A DNA stretch of 64,000 nt from an uncultured Mesonia sp. (GTDB lineage: Bacteria > Bacteroidota > Bacteroidia > Flavobacteriales > Flavobacteriaceae): contig CANMOY010000001.1 of NCBI GenBank assembly GCA_947499595.1, positions 372,001-436,000 on the forward strand, given 5' to 3'. A program made the position numbers and the translations under genes. How positions within the stretch are numbered: the stretch's first letter is position 1; the number at the start of each line of letters is the position of its first letter. Shown here one piece after another: positions 37,025 to 46,212 of the stretch. Below the pieces are notes generated by a model. It did no database searches and had not been told where the DNA came from. It saw only the letters and a list, made by a program, of their open reading frames with translations.

Positions 37025-37057
37025 AAAAAACATCCCGAAAACTCGGGATGTTTTTTT
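37023..37057. terminator. bidirectional intrinsic terminator
   Basis: Stem AAAAAAACATCCCGA / TCGGGATGTTTTTTT with loop AAAC, between convergent genes. Confidence 0.9.
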
Positions 37058-37074
37058 ATTGTCAATTCTGTTAA

Positions 37075-37623
37075 TTAAGCGTGTTGAAGATCATGTTTTC
37101 CTTCTTTAATCTCTTCAATCACCTTAGCGTTGAAGGCTTCTAAATCTCCTGGATTTCTAGAAGTTACGAGTGCTTCATCTACAACAACCTCTTGATCAAC
37201 CCAAAGGGCACCTGCATTTTCTAAATCTTTTTTAATTGACTTGTAAGAGGTCATTGTTCTACCTTCAACCACATCTGCATTAATTAAAGGCCAAGCTCCG
37301 TGGCAGATAGCAGCGACAGGCTTGCTCTGTTTAAAGAAGTCTCGAATAAAGATAAGAGCATCCTCCTCTACTCTCAACAAATCTGGATTAATAACTCCAC
37401 CTGGTAAAACCAAGGCGTGATAATCTTTTGCACTAACATTCTTTAACGATTTGTCTACATCAAAAGATTTGCCCCAATTTCCATCTTTCCAACTTTTGAT
37501 GCTCCCTTCCTCTAAGCTTACAATTTCCACATTAAAGCCCTCATTTTTCATGGCATTTAAAGGAGATTCCAACTCGCTTTCTTCAAACCCGTTTGTTGCT
37601 AAAATAGCTACTTTCTTTTCCAT
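37075..37623 (-). CDS. DJ-1/PfpI family protein (type 1 glutamine amidotransferase-like)
   Basis: 182 residues. The nucleophile elbow is A-I-C-H-G-A with Cys107, with Glu in N-G-F-E-E-S-E near residue 15, as in PfpI/YhbO-type proteins. Such proteins act as general stress proteins; reported protease and deglycase activities are debated, so none is assigned. Single gene with no partner on the same strand. Confidence 0.88.
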   Translation of the reverse strand: MEKKVAILATNGFEESELESPLNAMKNEGFNVEIVSLEEGSIKSWKDGNWGKSFDVDKSLKNVSAKDYHALVLPGGVINPDLLRVEEDALIFIRDFFKQSKPVAAICHGAWPLINADVVEGRTMTSYKSIKKDLENAGALWVDQEVVVDEALVTSRNPGDLEAFNAKVIEEIKEGKHDLQHA

Positions 37624-37737
37624 AATAATTTTTCTTTTTTTTGATTCACCACTAAATTAGAGAATATGTATGGAAAAGGCTATTAAAGCTATTTTAAAAA
37701 ACAATCCAAAGAAGTTAAATACTATTAAAATAAGTTT

Positions 37738-38706
37738 TTAAGTGCTCGAATCAGACAATACATCTAAATCTTTTTTGTTTTGTTCAATGATTCGCTTCTT
37801 TTCCTTCAATTCTTCAATTTCTTGGTAATAGGCAGGTTCAGCAAATTTATTTGGCTGTATGGTATCGTTTTTAAACAAAGCGTATTGTACGGTAAATTCA
37901 GCTCCGAAAAATAAGATTAAGCAAGAATAATAAATCCACAACAATATGAGCACTACCGAAGAAGCGCCTCCATAAATAGATGCAGGATTAGATTGACCAA
38001 AATAATAGCCTAATGCGTATTTACCTAGTAAAAACAACAAGGTAGTGAGTGAAGCGCCTATGAAAGTAGTTCGCCATTTAATTATTATATCTGGCAATAA
38101 TCTAAATATACTCGCAAATAAAAATCCGATAAAGGCATAACTCAATAAAAAATTTAAAACCTCTACTGTATAACTTGTCAATTGCGGTGCAAACTGCCCC
38201 AGATACTCACTTAAATATGAAATTGCAGAACTAAGTATAAGAGATATTAAAAGTAAAAAAGCAATAAAAAACACCATACCCAATGAAATTACTCGATCTA
38301 AAATAATTCCTTTTAGATTATCGTTTTTAGTGCGAACACTCCAAATATTATTCATCGCTCTTTTAAGTTGAAAAAAAGCACCTGTAGCACCAAAAAACAG
38401 CAATCCTAAACTAATAATAATCATCAAGGTCTTATCTTGACTCAATTGTGCTTTTTCAATCATATCCGCTATAGCTTCCGCAGTATCGGATCCTATAAAA
38501 TTGGCGATTTCGTTTAAAATTTTTTCTTCTGCACTTTCTCTATTAAAAAAGTAACCAGTAATACTTATAACAATTACCAGCAAGGAGGGTAATGAAAATA
38601 ACGCATAATAAGCGATAACCGCACTTTGTTCGAAGGGGTTATTACCCATCCAACGCTGATAGGTTTGTTTTAACAAGGCTAATCTTTTCATTACCGTTAC
38701 CTTCAT
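37738..38706 (-). CDS. YihY/BrkB family inner-membrane protein
   Basis: 322 residues with six predicted hydrophobic helices and the family signature A-L-F-S-L-P-S-L and W-x-V-R-T-K-N. The ATG at 38706 is used here; another at 38691 is possible. Formerly annotated as ribonuclease BN by mistake; function unknown. It starts 6 bp after the stop of the proline dehydrogenase gene and is probably co-transcribed. The charged C-terminal tail is a likely cytoplasmic coiled segment. Confidence 0.88.
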   Translation of the reverse strand: MKVTVMKRLALLKQTYQRWMGNNPFEQSAVIAYYALFSLPSLLVIVISITGYFFNRESAEEKILNEIANFIGSDTAEAIADMIEKAQLSQDKTLMIIISLGLLFFGATGAFFQLKRAMNNIWSVRTKNDNLKGIILDRVISLGMVFFIAFLLLISLILSSAISYLSEYLGQFAPQLTSYTVEVLNFLLSYAFIGFLFASIFRLLPDIIIKWRTTFIGASLTTLLFLLGKYALGYYFGQSNPASIYGGASSVVLILLWIYYSCLILFFGAEFTVQYALFKNDTIQPNKFAEPAYYQEIEELKEKKRIIEQNKKDLDVLSDSST

Positions 38707-38712
38707 AATACG

Positions 38713-39903
38713 CTATTTTACACGTTTAACAAAATTACCTTCTCGACGATGTTTTTCTTCCATAAGTAAAGCATACTCCCTTCCCGTTTGACCGGCTACA
38801 GAGGTGTTCTCCTCTGCTCTTCTAATTAAATAAGGTATAACTTCTCGAATAGGTCCATAAGGCACTAGTTTGACCGTATTGTATCCGTTTAGTGCCAAAT
38901 TATAGGAAATATGGTCGCTCATACCGTACAATTGAGCAAACCAAATTCGCGGATCGTTTTTTTCTATTCCGCGTTCTTCCATTAAACGCATGGCAGAGTA
39001 GGTACTTACCTCATTATGCGTACCTATATATAAACTAATTTCATCTAGATTTTGAATACCATAATAAAGTGCGGCATTAAAATTAACATCTGTAGCTTCT
39101 TTATCTTCGCATATTGGCGTGGGGTAATTCATTTTTGATGCTCTTATATTTTCTTTTTCCATATAAGCACCACGCACTAATTTAGCGCCAACCTTAAAAC
39201 CTTTATTTTGAGCTCGCACGTGAAGATCTTTAATGTACTGTAACCTGTCCCAACGATAACATTGTAGGGTATTAAATACGATGGCTTTTTCTTTGTTATA
39301 TTTAGCCATCATTTCCTCCATCAAATCATCCGCTGCATCTTGCATCCAAGACTCTTCGGCATCAGCCAATATCACAACATCTAATTCGTGTGCTAAAGCA
39401 CAAATTTTATCTACTCTATTCTTTATACGCTCCCACTCTTTTTGTTCTTCTTGTGAGAGCTGCTCATTGGCCGAAACTTTTTCCCAAATTGCAAACCTCC
39501 CAATGCCAGTAGGTTTAAAAACGGCAAAAGGAAGTTCATCATTTTCTTTAGTAAAGGCTATAAGGTCTTTTTTAATTTCTAAATCCTTATCAAATTCGGC
39601 TTCTTCATCTTTACCTTCGCTTGAATAATCTAAAATACTAAAAACATTCTTTTCATGCATTTTACGTATGGTAGGCAAGCAGTCTTCCTTGGTTATTCCT
39701 CCACAAAATTGCTCAAAAATAGTTTTCTTAATCAATCCCTCAATGGGTAAATGCAAAGCAAGTCCTAGTTTAGTTAATTTTGTGCCTACACTAACTAAGG
39801 CGGGTTGATTCATTAATTTAAAAATAAAGAGCGCTTTCTTTAAGTCTTTGTCACTTTTTAATGCAAAAGCCCTCTTGGTATTATTGAAGATTTTTGTAAC
39901 CAT
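38713..39903 (-). CDS. putA: proline dehydrogenase
   Basis: 396 residues, a stand-alone PRODH beta-alpha barrel without the P5C dehydrogenase half of long PutA. Recognisable parts are L-D-Y-S-S-E-G near the start, K-L-V-R-G-A-Y-M-E-K-E and the C-terminal Y-L-I-R-R-A-E-E-N substrate-binding helix. It oxidises proline to pyrroline-5-carboxylate with FAD and feeds electrons to quinones. It has its own -7 box and is followed by the YihY gene. Confidence 0.93.
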   Translation of the reverse strand: MVTKIFNNTKRAFALKSDKDLKKALFIFKLMNQPALVSVGTKLTKLGLALHLPIEGLIKKTIFEQFCGGITKEDCLPTIRKMHEKNVFSILDYSSEGKDEEAEFDKDLEIKKDLIAFTKENDELPFAVFKPTGIGRFAIWEKVSANEQLSQEEQKEWERIKNRVDKICALAHELDVVILADAEESWMQDAADDLMEEMMAKYNKEKAIVFNTLQCYRWDRLQYIKDLHVRAQNKGFKVGAKLVRGAYMEKENIRASKMNYPTPICEDKEATDVNFNAALYYGIQNLDEISLYIGTHNEVSTYSAMRLMEERGIEKNDPRIWFAQLYGMSDHISYNLALNGYNTVKLVPYGPIREVIPYLIRRAEENTSVAGQTGREYALLMEEKHRREGNFVKRVK

Positions 39904-39922
39904 TACAGATATTTAATTTTTG

Positions 39923-39930
39923 CAAATATA
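39923..39930 (-). promoter_or_regulatory. -7 promoter box of proline dehydrogenase
   Basis: The minus strand reads TATATTTG, an exact TAnnTTTG match, 19 bp before the ATG at 39903. Confidence 0.55.
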
Positions 39931-39995
39931 GCTTTCGATTTAGGAATAATATATTTTTCTCATTAATTTCGAACCATAATTAACATGCATTTATA

Positions 39996-41063
39996 ATGAA
40001 AGCCATTCCCTCGGTAAATAACACAGTTTATTTTGTTGAAGAAGCCTATCAAAAACTAAACGATTGTCTAGCGACAAATTGCTTTTCTAAGGTTTTTATA
40101 TTGGTGGATACACAAACCCAGATAAATTGTTTACCCCAATTTTTGCCTCTACTACAAACCAATATCACCATTGAAGTGATTGAAATTGACAGTGGTGAAC
40201 AAAATAAAAATTTGCAAACCTGTAAAGGAGTTTGGGAAGCTTTAGCCGATTTAGGGGCAGATCGAAAGTCTATATTAATAAATTTAGGTGGCGGTGTAGT
40301 AACCGACCTTGGCGGATTTGTTGCTTCTACTTATCAGCGCGGTATAGCATATATTAATATACCAACTAGCTTATTAGCAATGGTTGATGCTTCTATAGGC
40401 GGTAAAACCGGAATTGATTTGGGAAATTTAAAAAATCAAATCGGGGTGATAAATGATGCTAAAATGGTGTTGATCGATCCTAAATTTCTAGCCACCCTGC
40501 CCGCCAACCAGATGCGTAGCGGTCTTGCCGAAATGCTAAAACACGGACTCATTGCTGATAAAAATTATTGGAAAAAAATGACCGATTTGTCTCAATTAAA
40601 TCTAACACATTTAAATGAGCTAATTTACAGAAGCATTGAAATAAAAAATAAAATTATAACTGAAGATTTATTTGAAGATGGAATTCGAAAAACATTAAAT
40701 TTTGGGCATACTCTCGGGCACGCGATTGAAGCTCATTATTTAAATCAACCTAATGAAAATGTTTTACATGGTGAAGCCGTTGCCGCAGGTATGATAATGG
40801 CTGCTTTTTTATCGCATAAGCTTACACAATTCCCAAAAGAAGATTTAGAAGAGTTGAGTAAAGTGATTAAGAAATACTATGGCACTCTTTCAATTAAAGA
40901 GGAAGACGTGCCAGAAATCCTAGACCTTTTAAAACACGATAAAAAAAACAGCCACGGAAAGGTACTTTTTGTTTTATTAAGCCAAATTGCACAACCTCAA
41001 ATAGATTGTAAAATTCCTAAAAACTTATTAAAAGAAGCTTTCACCTTTTATCTGCAAGTTTAA
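39996..41063 (+). CDS. aroB: 3-dehydroquinate synthase
   Basis: 355 residues. NAD-binding G-G-G-V-V-T-D-L-G-G-F-V-A-S, the substrate loop N-I-P-T-S-L-L-A-M-V-D-A-S-I-G-G-K-T-G and the zinc-ligand segment N-F-G-H-T-L-G-H-A-I-E are all present. It closes DAHP to 3-dehydroquinate in the shikimate pathway. It is divergent from proline dehydrogenase and convergent with bcp, with no gap; a TAATTTCG at 39964 is a possible imperfect -7 box. Confidence 0.95.
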   Translation: MKAIPSVNNTVYFVEEAYQKLNDCLATNCFSKVFILVDTQTQINCLPQFLPLLQTNITIEVIEIDSGEQNKNLQTCKGVWEALADLGADRKSILINLGGGVVTDLGGFVASTYQRGIAYINIPTSLLAMVDASIGGKTGIDLGNLKNQIGVINDAKMVLIDPKFLATLPANQMRSGLAEMLKHGLIADKNYWKKMTDLSQLNLTHLNELIYRSIEIKNKIITEDLFEDGIRKTLNFGHTLGHAIEAHYLNQPNENVLHGEAVAAGMIMAAFLSHKLTQFPKEDLEELSKVIKKYYGTLSIKEEDVPEILDLLKHDKKNSHGKVLFVLLSQIAQPQIDCKIPKNLLKEAFTFYLQV

Positions 41064-41513
41064 TTACAGAATCTGTGCTGCGTGATCTTTGGTTTTCACC
41101 TTCTCTATGATGTTCTCTATAACTCCGTTCTCATCGATTATAAAAGTTTTTCGGTGAATACCGTCATATTCTTTCCCCATAAATTTTTTTGGTCCCCATA
41201 CACCAAAAGCATTAATTAAACTTTTGTCTTCATCTGCAATAAGAGGAAATGGCAACTCATGTTTCTGTTTGAAATTCTCTTGACGTTTGGCCGAATCGGC
41301 ACTCACGCCCAATAAAGCGTAATTTTTATTTGTAAAATCTTCAAAGTTATCACGTAAATTACAAACCTCATTGGTACAACCTGGTGTACTTGCTTTTGGA
41401 TAAAAGAATACCACTAGTTTTTTACCGCTATAATCTTTTAATTCGTGGAGATTACCACTTTGATCTTTAACTTTAAAATCTGGAGCCTTATCTCCTACTT
41501 TTAATGTATTCAT
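41064..41513 (-). CDS. bcp: thioredoxin-dependent peroxiredoxin (Bcp/PrxQ)
   Basis: 149 residues. Peroxidatic Cys46 in T-P-G-C-T and resolving Cys51 in E-V-C-N, the C-x4-C spacing of atypical 2-Cys PrxQ enzymes. It reduces peroxides in the cytoplasm with thioredoxin. Its stop abuts the aroB stop with no intergenic space, and it is divergent from nth. Confidence 0.93.
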   Translation of the reverse strand: MNTLKVGDKAPDFKVKDQSGNLHELKDYSGKKLVVFFYPKASTPGCTNEVCNLRDNFEDFTNKNYALLGVSADSAKRQENFKQKHELPFPLIADEDKSLINAFGVWGPKKFMGKEYDGIHRKTFIIDENGVIENIIEKVKTKDHAAQIL

Positions 41514-41519
41514 ATTTGT

Positions 41520-41527
41520 TATTTTTG
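41520..41527 (+). promoter_or_regulatory. -7 promoter box of nth
   Basis: TATTTTTG, an exact TAnnTTTG match, 16 bp before the ATG at 41544. Confidence 0.5.
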
Positions 41528-41543
41528 CTTAAAAATAGATAAA

Positions 41544-42206
41544 ATGAATAAGCAAGAGAAGGTTGAATTTGTTATAAATACGTTAAAGCAACTCTATCCA
41601 AACATTCCGGTTCCTTTAGATCATAAAGATCCTTACACCTTATTGATAGCGGTACTTCTTTCTGCGCAAAGCACCGATAAGAAAGTTAATGAAATAACCC
41701 CCCAACTATTTGCCTATGCAGATAACCCTTATGATATGGTACGCTTATCGGTAGAACAAATTAGAGAAATTATTAAACCTGTAGGACTTTCTCCTATGAA
41801 GGCAAAAGGCATATTTGGATTATCAAAAATTTTAATTGATGAATATCACGGAAAGGTACCAAAAAGCATTGAAGCTTTAGAAAAATTGCCTGCAGTGGGC
41901 CATAAAACGGCTAGTGTAGTAGTGGCTCAGGCATTTGGAATTCCTGCATTTCCTGTAGATACACACATTCACCGGCTCATGTACAGGTGGAATCTGAGCA
42001 CGGGAAAAAATGTTGTACAAACCGAACGTGATGCAAAACGCTTATTTCCTAAATCTTTATGGAATGATCTACATTTGCAAATTATTTGGTATGGTCGGGA
42101 ATATTCTCCCGCACGCGGGTGGAAACTTGAAAAAGATATTATTACTAAAACGATAGGAAGAAAAAGTGTTATCCAGGATTATTATAAAAAGAGCAGTAAA
42201 AAATAA
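41544..42206 (+). CDS. nth: endonuclease III without the iron-sulfur cluster
   Basis: 220 residues. The helix-hairpin-helix and catalytic pair are intact: Lys121 in L-P-A-V-G-H-K-T-A and Asp139 in P-V-D-T-H-I-H-R. The C-terminus, where the usual C-x6-C-x2-C-x5-C [4Fe-4S] loop should be, reads Y-G-R-E-Y-S-P-A-R-G-W, and the whole protein has no cysteine. It should still act as a base-excision DNA glycosylase/AP lyase. Its stop codon lies inside a hairpin shared with the small gene on the other strand. Confidence 0.9.
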   Translation: MNKQEKVEFVINTLKQLYPNIPVPLDHKDPYTLLIAVLLSAQSTDKKVNEITPQLFAYADNPYDMVRLSVEQIREIIKPVGLSPMKAKGIFGLSKILIDEYHGKVPKSIEALEKLPAVGHKTASVVVAQAFGIPAFPVDTHIHRLMYRWNLSTGKNVVQTERDAKRLFPKSLWNDLHLQIIWYGREYSPARGWKLEKDIITKTIGRKSVIQDYYKKSSKK

Positions 42207-42219
42207 ATTTACTGCTCTT
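42189..42219. terminator. hairpin overlapping the ends of nth and the small gene
   Basis: Perfect 12-bp arms AAGAGCAGTAAA / TTTACTGCTCTT with a 7-nt loop. It covers the nth stop codon and the stop of the small minus-strand gene, so it may end both transcripts. The flanking T runs are short. Confidence 0.55.
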
Positions 42220-42373
42220 AATTTAATATAAACTCATACTTTTTATCTTCTTTATCTAAAACCCGTAAGGCCTTAGAATAATTCAATAAAAAAGCTATTG
42301 TTTCTTTTTTTGGCTTACGTGAGCCAGTATTTTCGTTATTTTTTTTTGGATTATTGAGGTAAAGCTGCGCCAT
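42218..42373 (-). CDS. small protein (51 residues), likely real
   Basis: ATG at 42373 to TAA at 42218: begins M-A-Q-L-Y-L-N-N-P-K-K-N-N and ends K-K-Y-E-F-I-L-N. The sequence is lysine/asparagine-rich at the start, then an amphipathic helix (I-A-F-L-L-N-Y-S-K-A-L-R-V-L). It occupies the otherwise empty gap between nth and the sigma-factor gene on the latter's strand, 54 bp downstream of it. The composition resembles small conserved flavobacterial proteins, but conservation cannot be tested here. Confidence 0.62.
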   Translation of the reverse strand: MAQLYLNNPKKNNENTGSRKPKKETIAFLLNYSKALRVLDKEDKKYEFILN

Positions 42374-42427
42374 TTATCTTATTGGTTTTGTTCTAGATAA
42401 AAACGGCAATATTATCTCTTTATTGTA

Positions 42428-43015
42428 TTAGTTGGTCAAAATAATATTATGGGCTTCTATAACCTTCCTCAGATTAATTAAAGCATAACGCATTCTTCCT
42501 AGTGCTGTATTTATGCTAACATCAGTTTTTAAAGCAATTTCTTTAAAACTCATATCCTTGTAAATTCGCATAAGTAAAACCTCTTTTTGATCCTCAGGTA
42601 ATTCAGCTATCAAATCAGTAACATCTCTTTCTATTTGATCTTTGATTAGTGCATTCTCAACATCTAAACTTGAATCTTTTAAAACGTCAAAAATATCAAA
42701 ATCTCCCGTTCCTTCAAACTTAGGCATTCGTTTGTTTTTCCTAAAATGATCTATAACTAAGTTGTGAGCAATACGCATAACCCAGGGTAAGAACTTCCCT
42801 TCTTCATTGTATTTACCTCGTTTTAGGGTGCGAATTACCTTAATAAAGGTATCTTGAAAAATATCCTCGGTTAAATCACGATCAAAAACTTTAGAGAAAA
42901 TAAAATTGTAAATTCTAACTTGATGCCTTTCAATTAAATGAGACAAAGCCGTCTCATCGCCATTAATATACTCCTTTACCAAAACAGCATCACTGGTAGT
43001 ATTATTCCTTTTCAT
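42428..43015 (-). CDS. RNA polymerase sigma factor, ECF/sigma-70 type
   Basis: 195 residues. Region 2 (about 25-95) has D-L-T-E-D-I-F-Q-D-T-F-I-K-V and region 4 (about 130-185) has D-M-S-F-K-E-I-A-L-K-T-D-V-S-I-N-T-A-L-G-R-M-R-Y-A. No anti-sigma gene is adjacent. It is divergent from uvrA, which suggests but does not prove a link with stress responses. Its likely partner downstream is the 51-residue gene. Confidence 0.92.
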   Translation of the reverse strand: MKRNNTTSDAVLVKEYINGDETALSHLIERHQVRIYNFIFSKVFDRDLTEDIFQDTFIKVIRTLKRGKYNEEGKFLPWVMRIAHNLVIDHFRKNKRMPKFEGTGDFDIFDVLKDSSLDVENALIKDQIERDVTDLIAELPEDQKEVLLMRIYKDMSFKEIALKTDVSINTALGRMRYALINLRKVIEAHNIILTN

Positions 43016-43250
43016 ACGTGTTACTTTAGTTATAAGCCATCAGAAGAAAGCTTATTTTGATTATTAAGTTATTTTAGTTGTAAGTAACAGTATGCTATAG
43101 GCAGATATTATTGGTTTTTACTTGTGTAAATATATAAAAGAATTTTAATCCCACCCATAAAAGTTAATCTTTTTAACACTTTTTGAATGGAGTGCTTGCT
43201 TTTTTTCTCGTTTAGGTTTAATTAACTTTGACCCTTTATTCAAATACTGC
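43016..43250. other. sigma factor - uvrA divergent intergenic region
   Basis: 235 bp between divergent start codons. Apart from the -7 box of uvrA, no hairpin, palindrome or small ORF with coding character was seen. Confidence 0.5.
43223..43230 (+). promoter_or_regulatory. -7 promoter box of uvrA
   Basis: TAACTTTG, an exact TAnnTTTG match, 20 bp before the ATG at 43251. A TTG at 43196 is a possible but slightly distant -33 element (24-nt gap). Confidence 0.6.
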
Positions 43251-46043
43251 ATGAGAAAATCAAACCAAGAAATAGACCTAAAGAAAAATATCATCATTAA
43301 AGGAGCCAAACTACATAATCTAAAAAATATAGATGTTGTAATTCCTAGAAACAAACTGGTGGTTATCACCGGTCTTTCTGGCTCTGGTAAATCAAGTTTG
43401 GCTTTTGACACCCTTTATGCCGAAGGTCAAAGAAGATATGTAGAGAGCTTATCTTCTTACGCGAGGCAATTTTTAGGCCGCTTAGATAAACCCAAAGTAG
43501 ATGACATAAAGGGGATAGCACCCGCCATTGCAATAGAACAAAAGGTAAATGCTACCAACCCTCGTTCTACCGTAGGTACATCTACAGAAATTTACGATTA
43601 CCTCAAACTGCTTTATGCTAGAATAGGCAAAACCTACTCTCCTATCTCTGGAAATGAAGTTAAAAAAGATTCGGTGGCTGATGTAGTTGAATACATAAAA
43701 AGTTTACAAGAACGCGAAAAATTGCTGCTTTTAAGTCCGGTTTTTGTCGAAGAAGGTAGAAGCATTCAAGAGAAATTAAAAATTCTTCTGCAACAAGGTT
43801 TTAGCCGAGTGAAAATAGATCAAGACGTATTGCGAATAGATGAAGTTGAGAATCTAAATTCAAAGACCAAAGTTGAATTGGTTGTAGACCGTGTGGTAAA
43901 AAAGGATAATGAAGATTTTTACAATCGACTAGCAGATGCGATTCAAACAGCATTTTATGAAGGAAAAGGAGAACTATTTGTAGAGCATGTCAAATCGAAC
44001 AAGCGTAGACAATTTAGCAATCGATTTGAGTTAGATGGGAAAACCTTTCTAGAGCCGAATATACACCTATTTAGTTTCAATAATCCATTCGGTGCCTGCC
44101 CTACTTGTGAAGGTTACGGTGATGTAATAGGTATAGATGAAGATTTAGTTATACCCAACACCTCCTTATCTATTTATGACAATGCAATTTTCCCGTGGCG
44201 TGGAGATAGTTTAAGCTGGTATAGAGACCAACTGGTAAATAACGCAAGCAAGTTTGATTTCCCTATTCACAAACCATATTTTGAACTGTCAGATAAGCAT
44301 AAAAAGTTGATTTGGGAGGGTAATAAATACTTTGAGGGCCTAAATGATTTTTTTGCCCATTTAGAAGCGAAAGCTTATAAAATTCAAAACAGGGTTTTAT
44401 TGTCTCGCTATCGCGGAAAAACAAAATGCAAAACCTGCAATGGATTGCGTTTAAGACCAGAGGCTAATTATGTAAAGGTTAGCCACACTCCTATTTCGGA
44501 ACTGGTTGAACTTCCTTTAAACGAATTACGCGAATTTTTTGAAAATTTAAACCTTAGTATTAACGATAAGAAAATTGCCAAGCGCCTTCTAAAAGAGATT
44601 CAAAACCGATTAAATTTTTTATGTGATGTCGGGTTGAGTTATTTAACCTTAAATCGAAAATCAAATAGTCTTTCTGGGGGTGAATCGCAGCGAATCAATT
44701 TAGCCACCTCATTAGGAAGCAGCCTAGTAGGATCTATGTATATATTAGATGAACCCTCTATTGGTTTACACGCCAAAGACACCGAGCGTTTAATTGGTGT
44801 GTTACAAAAGCTACGCGATCTGGGTAACACCGTAATTGTTGTCGAACACGATGAAGATATTATGAAGGCTGCCGACGAAATTATCGATATTGGTCCAGAG
44901 GCTGGAACCCATGGCGGACAAGTGGTGGCAACCGGTAATTTTAAAAGCATTCTCAAAAGTGATTCGCTAACAGGTAAATATTTAAGTCAAAGACTACAAA
45001 TTGAAATTCCAGGAAACCGGCGTAGCTATAAAAATTATATCGATTTAAAAGGATGTAGGCATAATAACCTAAAAAATATAGATGTGCGCTTTCCATTAGG
45101 GGTTTTCACCTGCGTTACCGGAGTATCGGGCAGCGGAAAAAGTACCTTGGTTAAAAATTTACTATACCCAGCTATTTTAAAAGAAACCGGAGGATATGGA
45201 GCGAAAATTGGACAATTAACCGAGGTTTCGGGAAAATTTGAAAACATTAAAAATGTAGAATTTATTGACCAAAACCCTATTGGTCGTTCTTCTCGTTCAA
45301 ATCCTGTAACCTATGTAAAAGCCTATGACGCCATTAGAAGTCTATTTGCAGATCTTCCTTTAGCTAAAGCAAGAAATCTTAAAACCAAACATTTCAGTTT
45401 TAATGTTGACGGAGGTCGATGCGAAACCTGTAAGGGAGAAGGCGAAGTTACCATTGAAATGCAATTCATGGCAGATGTTCAATTAGAATGTGAAACTTGT
45501 AAAGGAAAACGGTTTAAAAGAGAAATTTTAGAAATTAAATTCGAGCAACAAAATATTGACGATATACTCAATATGACCATTGATGATGCGATTGATTTTT
45601 TCACTGCAAAAAAACAAAGCAAAATCGCTAAAAAATTAAAACCTTTACAAGATGTAGGATTGGGGTATGTCCGTCTAGGACAAAGTTCATCCACTTTATC
45701 GGGTGGAGAAGCACAACGAATAAAACTAGCCTCATTTTTGGGAAAAGCTACGAGTAAAGATAAAGTGCTATTTATATTTGATGAGCCCACCACAGGATTA
45801 CATTTTCACGATATTAAAAAATTACTCAAGTCTTTTCAAGCATTGATTGAAAAGGGACACAGCATAGTGGTTATAGAGCATAATATAGATCTCATAAAAT
45901 GTGCAGATTACATTATTGATCTAGGCCCAGAAGGGGGAAAACATGGAGGCTACTTATTGGCAGCAGGTACACCCGAAGAAATAATTAGAAACAAAGAAGG
46001 ATTTACCACTAAGTATTTAAAAGACAAACTAGTAATGGCATAG
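43251..46043 (+). CDS. uvrA: excinuclease ABC subunit A
   Basis: 930 residues. Two ABC ATPase modules with Walker A G-L-S-G-S-G-K-S and G-V-S-G-S-G-K-S, signatures L-S-G-G-E-S-Q-R and L-S-G-G-E-A-Q-R, and zinc motifs C-P-T-C / C-K-T-C in the first half and C-E-T-C / C-E-T-C in the second. It finds DNA lesions with UvrB in nucleotide excision repair. It is divergent from the sigma-factor gene; uvrB and uvrC are not in the window. A nested hairpin terminator follows. Confidence 0.97.
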   Translation: MRKSNQEIDLKKNIIIKGAKLHNLKNIDVVIPRNKLVVITGLSGSGKSSLAFDTLYAEGQRRYVESLSSYARQFLGRLDKPKVDDIKGIAPAIAIEQKVNATNPRSTVGTSTEIYDYLKLLYARIGKTYSPISGNEVKKDSVADVVEYIKSLQEREKLLLLSPVFVEEGRSIQEKLKILLQQGFSRVKIDQDVLRIDEVENLNSKTKVELVVDRVVKKDNEDFYNRLADAIQTAFYEGKGELFVEHVKSNKRRQFSNRFELDGKTFLEPNIHLFSFNNPFGACPTCEGYGDVIGIDEDLVIPNTSLSIYDNAIFPWRGDSLSWYRDQLVNNASKFDFPIHKPYFELSDKHKKLIWEGNKYFEGLNDFFAHLEAKAYKIQNRVLLSRYRGKTKCKTCNGLRLRPEANYVKVSHTPISELVELPLNELREFFENLNLSINDKKIAKRLLKEIQNRLNFLCDVGLSYLTLNRKSNSLSGGESQRINLATSLGSSLVGSMYILDEPSIGLHAKDTERLIGVLQKLRDLGNTVIVVEHDEDIMKAADEIIDIGPEAGTHGGQVVATGNFKSILKSDSLTGKYLSQRLQIEIPGNRRSYKNYIDLKGCRHNNLKNIDVRFPLGVFTCVTGVSGSGKSTLVKNLLYPAILKETGGYGAKIGQLTEVSGKFENIKNVEFIDQNPIGRSSRSNPVTYVKAYDAIRSLFADLPLAKARNLKTKHFSFNVDGGRCETCKGEGEVTIEMQFMADVQLECETCKGKRFKREILEIKFEQQNIDDILNMTIDDAIDFFTAKKQSKIAKKLKPLQDVGLGYVRLGQSSSTLSGGEAQRIKLASFLGKATSKDKVLFIFDEPTTGLHFHDIKKLLKSFQALIEKGHSIVVIEHNIDLIKCADYIIDLGPEGGKHGGYLLAAGTPEEIIRNKEGFTTKYLKDKLVMA

Positions 46044-46096
46044 AAATTGTGTTTTATAAATTATATTTTCATAATATTTTATTTAGTTGGTTATAG

Positions 46097-46138
46097 AAAA
46101 CAAGTGTAATTTCAAGTGAAATCTGCACTTGTTTTTTT
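46097..46138 (+). terminator. nested hairpin terminator after uvrA
   Basis: Outer arms ACAAGTG / CACTTGT, inner hairpin ATTTCA-AG-TGAAAT, then a T7 run. It lies 54 bp after the uvrA stop. Confidence 0.75.
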
Positions 46139-46212
46139 ATCTTATGCACCCTATTGTTAAAATTTTGGCACGTTAATTGGTTTTCTGCTAATGAATCATA
46201 AAACTACAAGCC

